Part shown: positions 18,773-28,400 of the stretch, in pieces
How the letters are laid out: the number at the start of each line of letters is the position of its first letter
How positions within the stretch are numbered: the first letter of the stretch is position 1
DNA from: Lonicera japonica
Taxonomy: Eukaryota > Streptophyta > Magnoliopsida > Dipsacales > Caprifoliaceae
Assembly (NCBI GenBank): GCA_021464415.1
Contig: CM038463.1
Location: 186,001 to 250,000 of the forward strand
Direction: 5' to 3'
DNA: 64,000 nt
Notes under the pieces: model-generated
What the model saw: the letters and a program-made list of their open reading frames with translations, nothing else
Database searches by the model: none
What the model was told of the DNA's origin: nothing
Made by a program: the position numbers and the translations under genes

Positions 18773-21534
18773 ATCTCCCCTCCTTAATAAATTTCGTCCT
18801 CGAAATTCCCATAGGATAGTTATCATCCCAATGTACATGTGGCTCTGAATTCCACATAGTTGTCCTTCCTTAAAAGAGAAGACCATAATAGTCAATGAAG
18901 AAAGATCCTGAACTCAAGATTCAGAACAAGAGAAATAATCTTACCAAATGATAAGGAAAAGAGGTCACATAACTAAAGTTATTCAAGTCATTCTCTTTCA
19001 CAAGACACAATCTCTATAAGGGCTTCAATGGAAGGAGATACTGACCAAACATGAGCGCTTTCCACTAGTCGATATACACAAACTAAGTAGTGGAAGATAA
19101 AACTTTCCTTAGACAGCTTCTTTCTCTCTTCCAACTTATTGGGCAAGGTAACAATCTTTCCTTCACCAACGTAATGTCTTATCACCATATACTTCTACTT
19201 AATATCAGTACTCTACTCAATCTCCGTCTCTTAATGGCTTTAGAAGTTTCTAGCTCAGGAAACTTAGGATCATCATATAGTAATATGAGGTGATTGTAGT
19301 TCCATCCAGAGTTATCCTCAAACAGATTCTTAAGTGACACTAAGTTTCAGATATGGAAGGGTTTTCAGTGTCTCATTTCTCACGGAAAGGTGCCATCCCC
19401 AAAGAATCAAAGAATGACTGAAGGATCCAAAATGAAGTGTTAGGTCTACTTTACGGTATATCGATAGCCTGAATCTAATTTCCATATACTCGGGAGAAAA
19501 GAGTATAAGCCAATTTCCCAAAAGTTAAATAAAACTGATTCTCAATTCGGTTGTGATAACTATAGTGTTATCTAGCCAGTAGACAAATAGCTCCAAAAAA
19601 AAAGGTTGCAGGCACCGAACCAAAATCACTACCGTTTGGTTATGGAAACCAAATTCCGTACCGTGCTTGAAATTTTGAACTGGGTTCCAATTCCACTCAA
19701 TCAGAACAAGCAAACGAGGAGAAATGCATGGATCGATTTTCAAAAGGTGAATCTGAATAACTCACAAAATTCATAATTCAAATTCTTAGGAGGTCTATTC
19801 AAAATACAAGCGGTAGTCATACTAACAAATGCATTCCTTCCCCTGAATGTCTTCTCTTAGCCTAGACGAATTCCTGAACCAAGAACGGAATTTCAATGGA
19901 CATCACGTAAACTTCAGACAAAGAAAATAGGCTCACTGAGAGCTCGCTAAATTATAGGGAATGTTTGAAGTCCTCTCATCTGAATATATGATCCTGTGAT
20001 CACTTCGTAATCATGACCCCAACTATTCCACTAATAATCCAAGAGGTGGAGTATCGCACTCACAGTCACGAATTGACTGACAAAGTATAAATACTGCACA
20101 TCCAACTGTAAGGATTTTCTCGTAATGCATCTGCCATGCATTGCATTTCCAATAAAACAAATTTATAGGATCTTACCTTGTCTTCCCCTTAACAAGCAAT
20201 AAACACATATCTTTGGAAAATCTGTTGGGGGTTTCCACTATACAAATAGCAAAATTGATACACGTATAGTATGCTAGCATGATCTTAGGAGAGTTCATAC
20301 TCCTTCAAAGGATGTAACTCATACGCAATAGAATAATTCAGACTGTTTTTCCCCGAGCCAGAACAAGTTTTAACACACCCAAATATATATAGTTGTAAGA
20401 CGGAAGGGAATAGCGGTAGAAATGAGGTCTACTTACCTCAATCGAGTGTCGTCTCCCCTCCTTAAAGGGTTTGCCCGTGATTGGATTCAATAAGGCTTGA
20501 ATCTGGAGTACCTCTTCAAATCCCAAACTAGAATCAAGAAGGGAATAGGAAGGTCTCAAGCTTGAAATGCTTACCTCATCATCACCTGAACTCTTGGAAT
20601 GGGGTAGGAGAAATTCTTACCAGAACACTCACTCCAACTTAACATATGATTTTCTGCTCCAGACTTCTCCTTTAGCAAAAACTCGCTTTATAGCTAGCAT
20701 ACACATCGCTCTAACTGGATGTCTACATAGGAGGATGGGAATGACTTCTTGAAAATGCTCATCTCGTCAAGGCCAACTCAATAAGGTTTAAGCAATGGTA
20801 CACCTCGTGTCTCAGAGGTACTACACCTTTCTAGCATGAGGAGAGTTCAAATCCTTAGTTCACTAAACCTCAATTGATACAGCATCATGCAATTATTGAA
20901 CAATTCAAACCAATCTCCTCTATCAGAATAAATGAAATCATATTCAACTTGAATGTATACCCAAAGCTCCACTTAAGAATAACAAGGAGTCAAATGTCAG
21001 CTCAGCAAGTCTCCCAAGATCACTGAAGTTCACTGGGTTCCCCCACACACACAATGGCTTAAAGTTAATACAGATGGCATGGCTCTTGGATCTCCAGGCA
21101 AGGCTGCTATTGGAGGTATCTTTAGAACCAACAGGGGGTTTTCTAAAGGTTGTTTTTGTCAAAACATAGGCATTCATAATGCCTTTGTTGCAGAATTAAC
21201 AGCCTTCATTACTGCTGTGAAGATAGCTTGGTCCAAAAATTGGAAACAGGTTTGGTTTGAACTGGATTCTCAAGCAGTGGTCAAATGCATTCAAAACTCA
21301 GCTTTCAAGCCCCCTTGGCACTTAACCAATGAATGGGCCAACTGCCTAAACCAACTGCAGCAAATACAGCACCACATCTCTCATGTTTATAGAGAGGGTA
21401 ACCAGGCAGCAGATTTTCTTTCTAAAATGGGCCTCAGCCATAAGGACCTGCAATGGTGGAATTCATATCCTCATCAAATTTCCCACATTCTGGCCCTGGA
21501 ATATGCAAACCTTCCCAGCTACAGATTCAAGTAA

Positions 21535-22297
21535 GATGTTCTCATGTTCTTGTACCATGCACAACCTTTCAAGCTCTTACACAGCTCTGAGAATCTTTTG
21601 CTCCTGCCATATGCACAATTGGTCTATTAAATCTGGGGGAAACAGCCATCTCTGCAGAATTCAGCTGAATCTGCCCAGGAACTGCATATTGAAGACTCAG
21701 ATTGATGGTGATAATAAATCTCCAAAGAATAAGGAGATTTTGAGGGACAGAAATGGTTCTGTGGAAATCTCAAACCAGCTCTATAGATCTCCCCTTCCTG
21801 ATTTCATAACCTGCAGAACCCTCAGCTGCAACATTCTGTTCTACATTCTTTCTTGCTCAACCATCCAGTTCTGGACCTTCAACTTGGAGCAGTTACACAA
21901 GGATCTCCTTAATTTATTCACTCATGAGTTTAGCATTTCCTCCAGCAGCAACCCAGCCTCTAGTGTTATTGCCTATTCTCAGAAGATCTACTGCATAATC
22001 ACTGTTCACAGTGCCATTTCTGCAGAATTTATGCTTTTTGATGTTGCTACCAATTGCTCTACCCATTGTAATATTTGCTGTTACCTTGTAACTAGTGGTA
22101 GATTTTTGCTAGGGTGTTGTACTATTAAATTGGATAGTGGACTTTTGACTGTTTCTCTAAGTCCATTAACCAATTTTCTCATTTTCTTTTCTTTGTTTTT
22201 TGTTCTTATCGACCTTGGAGATGGTCTTTCTGTATCTCCCACCCTCTTTTTAGTTATTTATGTTATGACTCTCTGGCCTTCTAGGCCTTAGAGGTTT

Positions 22298-22298
<1 letters not shown>
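21535..22298 (+). other. E3 3' UTR with serial hairpins
   Basis: The tail carries AATCTCC...GGAGATT around 21718-21740 leading into TTTTGAGGGACAGAAATGG; GTGGACTT...AAGTCCAT at 22137-22167; GGAGAT (22217-22222) with ATCTCC (22234-22239); and the terminal stem CTCTCTGGCC/GGCCTTAGAG at 22269-22293, directly before the A run. Confidence 0.78.
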
Positions 22299-22333
<35 letters not shown>

Positions 22334-22367
22334 CTAAACCCTAAACCCTAAACCCTAAACCCTAAAA
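22299..22367 (+). repeat. Poly(A) (33 nt) plus short telomeric tract T3
   Basis: The longest A run in the array, then only five CCCTAAA units (22332-22367) before the E4 leader. Both flanking LINE ends are complete. Confidence 0.96.
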
Positions 22368-22451
22368 AGCCAACATGAAATTTCTAGAGAGAGAAAGTAG
22401 TCAAAATTCTCTCCAACCTCTCTCCTCTCCTTGATCAACTCCAAGAACACT
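22368..22451 (+). promoter_or_regulatory. E4 5' leader with conserved motif and upstream ORF
   Basis: ATGAAATTTCTAGAGAGAG and TTCTCTCCAACCTCTCTCC match E2 and E3. The uORF spans 22375-22434 (19 codons). A 1-nt loss near its start is offset by a 1-nt gain before NSLQPLSS, so the peptide's second half keeps the frame seen in E3. It ends 17 nt before the ORF1 ATG. Confidence 0.72.
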
Positions 22452-25406
22452 ATGAATATTCCGACCACCCCCCAACCACCATCATCCACCACAACCGGCG
22501 GCCAACCTCCCTCACCTCCGGTCACCCACACTCCACTGGACATTCTTTGGAAGTCTGCCACCTCTCCTCTGTCCCAGCATCAAAGTTTCAGGCCTCACGC
22601 GCCCTCTGGTGTGCCCCACGCGCCACCAGTAATGACCCACGCGCCTCACGCGCCACCATCACTACAGAGCTTTCCCCCTCTGGTGCAATGTCCTACCACC
22701 CTCCCTCAACCTTCTGCCACAGTTACCAGCCCCATCCCATCAGTGGTACAGCATTTTAGCACCCCAAACCAAGCCTCTATGGTGGAAATAACCCAAATAC
22801 TTGCCCAACAAATGCAGCAACAGCAGCAAACCATGTTACAGCTCTTGACTAGTCTGTCTAACAACCCTTCAAGCTCTTCTCATAATCATAATGTGGTTCC
22901 AGCCCCTGCTGTCATGCATTCTGGTTTTTCTGCAGAAAAAAGGCAAGAACATGGATTTTCTGTCACTAACAATCATGCAGTAGCCTTACCCAGCACTAAA
23001 GCCATCCCACAACATTCAAATAACACCCTTAGTCAGGGGGAATCGGGTTCAGTTGGAAATATGGATGTCTGCAAAATTTCACCACCTGGAGGAGAAACTC
23101 TATGTCAAAAAGCTTTTAATGCCTGCACTTCTGTCACAACCACCCACATTTCTGACCCTTCATTCATAACAGCTCTCCCACAACCTCCAAATGACTATCC
23201 AAGTGCCCCAAGCCATTCACATTGCACAGATCAGGTTCAGACAGAAGTTCTTAACCTGCCAGTGAGTAAAGCCACTCCAAGCACTGAACAAAGTCACAGC
23301 CTTGATGCAGCTCTGGTTAGACTCCTTCAACAGCAAAAGTGTGATGCAGTTCAGGCCTTTTCTAGCATTAATACAGTTGCCAACTTGGATCCTTCAAGTC
23401 TACAAAATTCAGGTAGTCTTCCCATTCTTCCCAACCAACAAATGTCTGATAAAACCACCATCTCTTCTTTAGTTCCTCATGACTTTCAGCCTGGAAAAAA
23501 CTCCACATCTGAGTCCTCATCCCACACCTCTATTGCCCCTCCATTTACCCAGCAGTTCAGTGTATTACCCAGTGGTCCTGGTGGTGCTCTAGGTAGTACT
23601 ACAGTGCAGCAGGCACAGAGTTCTGCCATCCTTCAATCTGTCAATCCTGTCACCTTTGCCAGTCTTTTCTCACCTAACAAGCCCTCTATCCAACACAGCC
23701 ACCTTGATCTTCCAACCCCTTATTTTAAGGGTGATGTACCAGCCATAAAGCTAGATGAGGACACATACCAGAAAGCCCTGGTTAAATGCAAATACAACCT
23801 AATTGGCAGGCTCATTCTGCCAAAAGGTACAGATCCCATCAAATGTGCCTCCTTACACTCAAAGCTTTCCATGATGTGGAATCTTAAAAAAGCCTGGACC
23901 ATCTCTCCATTGGGAAAAGGTTACTTTTGTCTTAGGTTCTCAGATGCTGCAGATCAACACATTGCTTGGACTGGTGGACAAAAGCATCTTAAACCTGGTA
24001 CAATCAAACTATCTCCTTGGGTTCCTGATTTTGTGCCTGAGAAACTCAAGCAAACTAATGCACAGGTGTGGGTTAGATTGCACTCCATCCCTTGGGAATA
24101 TTGGGATGAGCCTTTGCTCTTAAGCATAGGAAGAACCATTGGTATTCCTCTGATTGTTGACCCTGCTTCTCTCAGAAGAGAATTCTGCATGTATGCTCGA
24201 ATTCTAATTGATGTAGACCTACAGCACCCCTTGCCTTCCAGAGTATTGGTTGAAAGGGAGGGTTTCAGCTTCGAAGTTAATGTTTCATTTGAAAAGCTAC
24301 CTGATTTCTGCACTCATTGTTCCATTGTTGGACACTTTGTGGGTGAGTGTAGGGCTCTAAAAAAGGTGCAGGAAGAGTCAGCTAAAGTCAATGACTCAAA
24401 AGAGTATAGAAGCAAACATCTAGCAAAGAAGAAGCAGCAAGTTGGTCACTTTAACACTGGCAACATTTCTCCTGTCCCACTGAACCCAATCTCCACAAAT
24501 CCACAAATCACAACCATGAACCCTCAGCCTGATTTCACACCACAGAAACCAAATAGCACCCCTGGGAAAATGGACATAGCCAGTACAAGTTATGTGATTA
24601 ACAAGGAATGCCATACCAGTTCCCACATCCAACCCCAAACAGAACTCACCCACACAGTGGCATTGCAGGTGGAACCATCTTTTAATTGCCACATCCTCAA
24701 TGAGGACTGTGCCACACCCACCTTTCTCCCCTCTTCTCCTCTGCATAACTACACCTCCCAGTCTGGCAGCAAACATAAGGACACTCAATCTGTAGAATCT
24801 TTTGTTCCTAACACTGAGCCAGATCAGAACAGCCCCAAACACAAGCTAAATTCCCAACAGAACCACCTCAGTACAAATAAATTTGCCCCTCTTTCAGGCA
24901 AGTTCTGGGGAGATGAAGAGGATGAGCCTCCCATACAATCCTTTGTTCATAGTGCAGATGAAATCATGGAAGAAACAGAACCCCATCCATGTATTCAACT
25001 TGGGGAAGACCTTGATCAATCAGTTTTGAATCAGGAAACTCCTGAAAACTTGAAGAATACAGGCTACCTTTCCTCCCTATACTCAGACTCATCACCTTCT
25101 CCAAACTATAACATCCATTCTCCCACTGATTCTTCATATTCTCCCCACAAAGACTCAGACCTACTGAGTTCATCTCCCAGCATTCCTCTTCTAACCTACA
25201 CTACCAGCAAAGCCAAAAACAAACAGGCCAGAAAAATCCAAAAGGAAATGGAGGATATGGTCAAAGCTGGTGTCCCCCAAGCCTCTATAGACTGGTGTTT
25301 CAGAAATGAGTCCTCAGATGGCCCCCATTCTCAAGAATCAAATGCTCATGGGAGCACAAACACTAATTCCAAAAGAAAAAACAAAAAACATTCTTTCAAT
25401 CAATGA
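22452..25406 (+). CDS. LINE ORF1 (gag-like), family C, complete 984 aa
   Basis: I start at ATG 22452 (MNIPTTPQPP); the frame extends upstream only through a TTG. A His-Ala-Pro/CACGCGCC block lies around residues 50-75, followed by a Gln-rich segment (about residues 110-135, IAQQMQQQQQ-like) that may self-associate. A FASLFSPNK motif precedes DUF4283 (about 430-590); the zinc knuckle CTHCSIVGHFVGEC has C620, C623, H628 and C633. The tail is Ser/Pro/Asn-rich with FAPLSGKFWGDEEDEPP and ends in a basic Lys/Arg-rich stretch (SKRKNKKH), which family A lacks. The TGA overlaps the ORF2 ATG as ATGA. No lesion seen. Confidence 0.92.
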   Translation: MNIPTTPQPPSSTTTGGQPPSPPVTHTPLDILWKSATSPLSQHQSFRPHAPSGVPHAPPVMTHAPHAPPSLQSFPPLVQCPTTLPQPSATVTSPIPSVVQHFSTPNQASMVEITQILAQQMQQQQQTMLQLLTSLSNNPSSSSHNHNVVPAPAVMHSGFSAEKRQEHGFSVTNNHAVALPSTKAIPQHSNNTLSQGESGSVGNMDVCKISPPGGETLCQKAFNACTSVTTTHISDPSFITALPQPPNDYPSAPSHSHCTDQVQTEVLNLPVSKATPSTEQSHSLDAALVRLLQQQKCDAVQAFSSINTVANLDPSSLQNSGSLPILPNQQMSDKTTISSLVPHDFQPGKNSTSESSSHTSIAPPFTQQFSVLPSGPGGALGSTTVQQAQSSAILQSVNPVTFASLFSPNKPSIQHSHLDLPTPYFKGDVPAIKLDEDTYQKALVKCKYNLIGRLILPKGTDPIKCASLHSKLSMMWNLKKAWTISPLGKGYFCLRFSDAADQHIAWTGGQKHLKPGTIKLSPWVPDFVPEKLKQTNAQVWVRLHSIPWEYWDEPLLLSIGRTIGIPLIVDPASLRREFCMYARILIDVDLQHPLPSRVLVEREGFSFEVNVSFEKLPDFCTHCSIVGHFVGECRALKKVQEESAKVNDSKEYRSKHLAKKKQQVGHFNTGNISPVPLNPISTNPQITTMNPQPDFTPQKPNSTPGKMDIASTSYVINKECHTSSHIQPQTELTHTVALQVEPSFNCHILNEDCATPTFLPSSPLHNYTSQSGSKHKDTQSVESFVPNTEPDQNSPKHKLNSQQNHLSTNKFAPLSGKFWGDEEDEPPIQSFVHSADEIMEETEPHPCIQLGEDLDQSVLNQETPENLKNTGYLSSLYSDSSPSPNYNIHSPTDSSYSPHKDSDLLSSSPSIPLLTYTTSKAKNKQARKIQKEMEDMVKAGVPQASIDWCFRNESSDGPHSQESNAHGSTNTNSKRKNKKHSFNQ

Positions 25407-28400
25407 AGATTTTGTTCTGGAACCTCAGAGGCATCAGCAATGCTGATACCCAAAGAATCCTCAAAAATCATGTTCTTTCTCATAGACCAGATTTCCTTTT
25501 CATTGCTGAACCCATGACCAGCCTTAACTCTATTCCTCCTTTCTACTGGACCTCTCTGGATATGCAATTTGTTGCTGCTAATAATAGACCCTCTGGTCTA
25601 CCTTCTCTTTGGATGCTTAGCAAACTTAATACCCCTCCCCCTCTTCACATACACTACCATTCTCAGCATGTTACTATTCTACAGCCTACTGAAGTAGGCA
25701 ATCTCATTATTTCTGCCATCTATGCCAACAACAGTCATTACATCAGGAGAGAGCTCTGGGAGGATCTCTCTAACATATACTCTTTGTACAAAGAGCCATG
25801 CTTGGCCATTGGAGACTTTAACTGTCTTCTTGGTGCTCATGAAAAAAGAGGTTTGCCTCCACCTCACTCCACCTCCTGCCTTGAATTTCAGGCCATGATT
25901 GATAGCTGTGATCTTATTCAGCTCCAAAACACAGGGTCCAAATTTACCTGGTGCAAAAGAGGCTACCCAGCTATGGATTCTATGTTAGATAGAGCCCTTT
26001 GTAATCAAAGTTGGCTCCACCTTTGGGACTCTCTTTCTTGTCATACCCTTGCTAGAACAGCTTCTGATCATACTCCCCTTCTTCTTCATTGTGAAAGCAA
26101 CAGATTGAGGACTCCTAAACCTTTCAGATTTCTCTCTATCTGGACTTCACATGATACCTTCACTGATGTGGTCCAACAGTCTTGGGACAGTCAATGCCTT
26201 GCCATATGCCCCATGGTTAGGCTTCAGATTAAACTGAAACAGCTCAAACAGACCCTCAAACAGTGGAATAAAGAGGTGTTTGGTAATGTCAATCAGCAGG
26301 TAGAACAGGCCCAATCTGAGCTCCACAAAATCCAGCAAGAAATAGACCTTTTGGGCCACAATGCTCACAGGGATAGGCAAGAAGAAGTTGCTCTCCAGCA
26401 GTTCATTAAAGCCCTGAGAAGGCAAGAATCTCTTTGGAGAGACAAGTCCAGGGTTAAATGGTTGGCTGAGGGAGATAGGAACACATCCTTCTTTCACAAC
26501 ATAGCCAAGCAAAGATACACCACCAACAAAATTATCCAGCTCAAAGACAGTGGTAGCCTCATTACTGATCCTAATTTGATAGCCAAGCACATCACTGATT
26601 ATTACCAAAATCTCTATTCTAGCTCTAATAGCATCATTCAAAATGGCATAATTGAGAAAGTGATTCCTAAAATGGTAACTGAGGTTGACAATATCTCTCT
26701 TTGTGCTCTGCCTAATGAAGAAGAGATCAAGAATGCTGTCTTCAGCCTAGACCCTTCATCTGCTCCAGGTCCTGATGGGTTTACAGGTCAATTTTTTCAG
26801 AAATGCTGGCACATTGTTGGTTCAGATGTTTGCAAAGCTGTGAGCCTCTTCTTCTCCACAGGTTGGATTCTTCCTGGCCTTAACTCCAACTTCATCACTC
26901 TTATTCCCAAATCCCCTCATGCAAACTCTATGCCTGATTACAGACCTATAGCCTTAGCCAACTTCATCTTCAAGGTTATTCCAAAGATCATCAGTGAGAG
27001 ACTTGCTCCCATTGCTGCCAGAATCATTAGTCCTCAACAAAATGGCTTTGTGAGGGGCAGAGATATTCATCACTCCATTGGTATTGCATCTGAATGCATC
27101 AATCTCTTGGACTCCAAAAATCCTGAAGGGAACATTGCCATGAAGATTGATATAGCCAAAGCTTTTGACACAATGGACTGGTCCTTTTTGCTAAATGTGC
27201 TGCAGGCTTTTGGATTCAGTTCTGTGTTCTCAGGCTGGATTGATAGCCTTCTAAAGTCTGCTAGAATGTCCATTCTTATTAATGGAACCCCTCATGGGTA
27301 CTTTTCTTGCAAAAGAGGGGTCAGACAAGGGGACCCTCTCAGTCCCATTCTTTTCTGCTTGGCTGAGGAGGTTCTTAGTAGAGCTATCATCATGGAGGTT
27401 CAAAAAGGAAATCTCAAGCTTATGACTGGACCCAGAGGTGTTCTGATGCCCTCACACTCTTTATATGCTGATGATGTCATGCTTTTTTGCAAAGGAAATG
27501 CCTCAAATCTACAGGTTGTCAACAGAATTCTTTCAGTTTATGGAGAGGCCTCTGGGCAAATTATGAACAAGTCAAAGAGCAAACTGTTTATTGGTAAAGG
27601 AGCTAGCTATAGAAGACACTCCATTTGTGCTGCCCTCTCCATGACTGAAGGTACTCTTCCCTTCATCTACCTTGGGGTTCCTATCTTCAAAGGAAAACCC
27701 AGGAGTCAACATTTACAAGGCATAGCAGACAAGATTAGAGCTAAAATGGAGGGTTGGCAGGGAAGAATTCTCTCTTTTGCTGGCAGAGCTGAACTCATCA
27801 AATCTATCATCACTCCTATGCTTCTTCACACTTGCTCCAACTACCTATGGCCTACTTCTTTGCTTAATACTATCCAAAAATGGTGCAGAAATTTCCTTTG
27901 GACTGGTAGTATTTTTGGAAGAAAAATCATCACTGTGGCATGGCATAATGTTTGTTCTCTAAAAACCTCAGGAGGGCTGGGCATCAGGCATTTTAAATCT
28001 CTCAACAAAGCTGCTCTTCTCAAGCAAATGTGGAGCATTCTTGTGTCCAAATCCATTTGGAGCAACCTGATTGTCAGCAGATTTCAAATTCGAGGGCATG
28101 AGGCCCCTCACACATACAAATCCTCCTCTATTTGGCCTGGTTTTAAGCTTGCTCTCAAAGACATCAAGGCCCAGGGCAAGTGGATTATAGGAAATGGCAA
28201 AAGTATTAATATTTGGCAAGATAGATGGCTCTCCTTCTCTGATCTGAATGCTGCCTCTGCCCTTCTCAAAAGGCCTAGCTGTTAGGAAATTAGGGCAGTA
28301 ATCATGCATCGCATACACTAATTTACGCACTAATCATTGAATCCTATGATCTATGCAGTTCAATAAGATCGACAGATGACATACCTTAATCGAGATTTGA

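Larger units (their letters stand above)
18391..20985 (-). mobile_element. LTR-retrotransposon remnant inserted in E3 ORF2, non-coding
   Basis: A 2595-bp insert separating codons 1193 and 1194 of E3 ORF2. Its left part is an LTR (18391-18772) followed by a polypurine-type tract; read on the minus strand this is internal DNA, PPT, then 3' LTR. The minus strand next to the PPT, around GAGGACGAAATTTATT, resembles the pol 3' end of Ty3/gypsy elements. The remaining 2.2 kb is AT-rich with only short open frames and no recognisable retroviral domain. No second LTR and no clear target-site duplication is seen at the right end, so the element is truncated or rearranged. Confidence 0.7.
14812..21534 (+). 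pseudogene. LINE ORF2, family A, interrupted by insertion (1375 codons without insert)
   Basis: Starts at ATG 14812 (MKILYWNIRG), fixed by the ATGA overlap; an in-frame ATG at 14785 lies inside ORF1 and is not favoured. The first 1193 codons (14812-18390) carry endonuclease, RT (YADD at 688-691, codon start 16873) and zf-RVT. Coding resumes in the same frame at 20986 and runs to TAA 21534 with RNase H (NTDG, AELTA, ELDS, REGNQAAD). Removing 18391-20985 gives exactly 1375 residues, as in E1 and E4. No other lesion was seen, so the element was probably competent before the insertion. Confidence 0.93.
11921..22331 (+). mobile_element. LINE E3 (family A), full length, split by an insert
   Basis: Complete LINE with 5' leader, intact ORF1, ORF2 interrupted at codon 1193 by a 2.6-kb insert (18391-20985), 3' UTR and a 33-nt A run (22299-22331). 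Without the insert both frames are open and ORF2 is exactly as long as in E1. It is the reference full-length family A copy. Confidence 0.94.

Noticed and set aside
20567..20752. Small frames in the 2.6-kb insert of E3
   Set aside because: AT-rich DNA with no domain, no codon pattern and no conservation visible.
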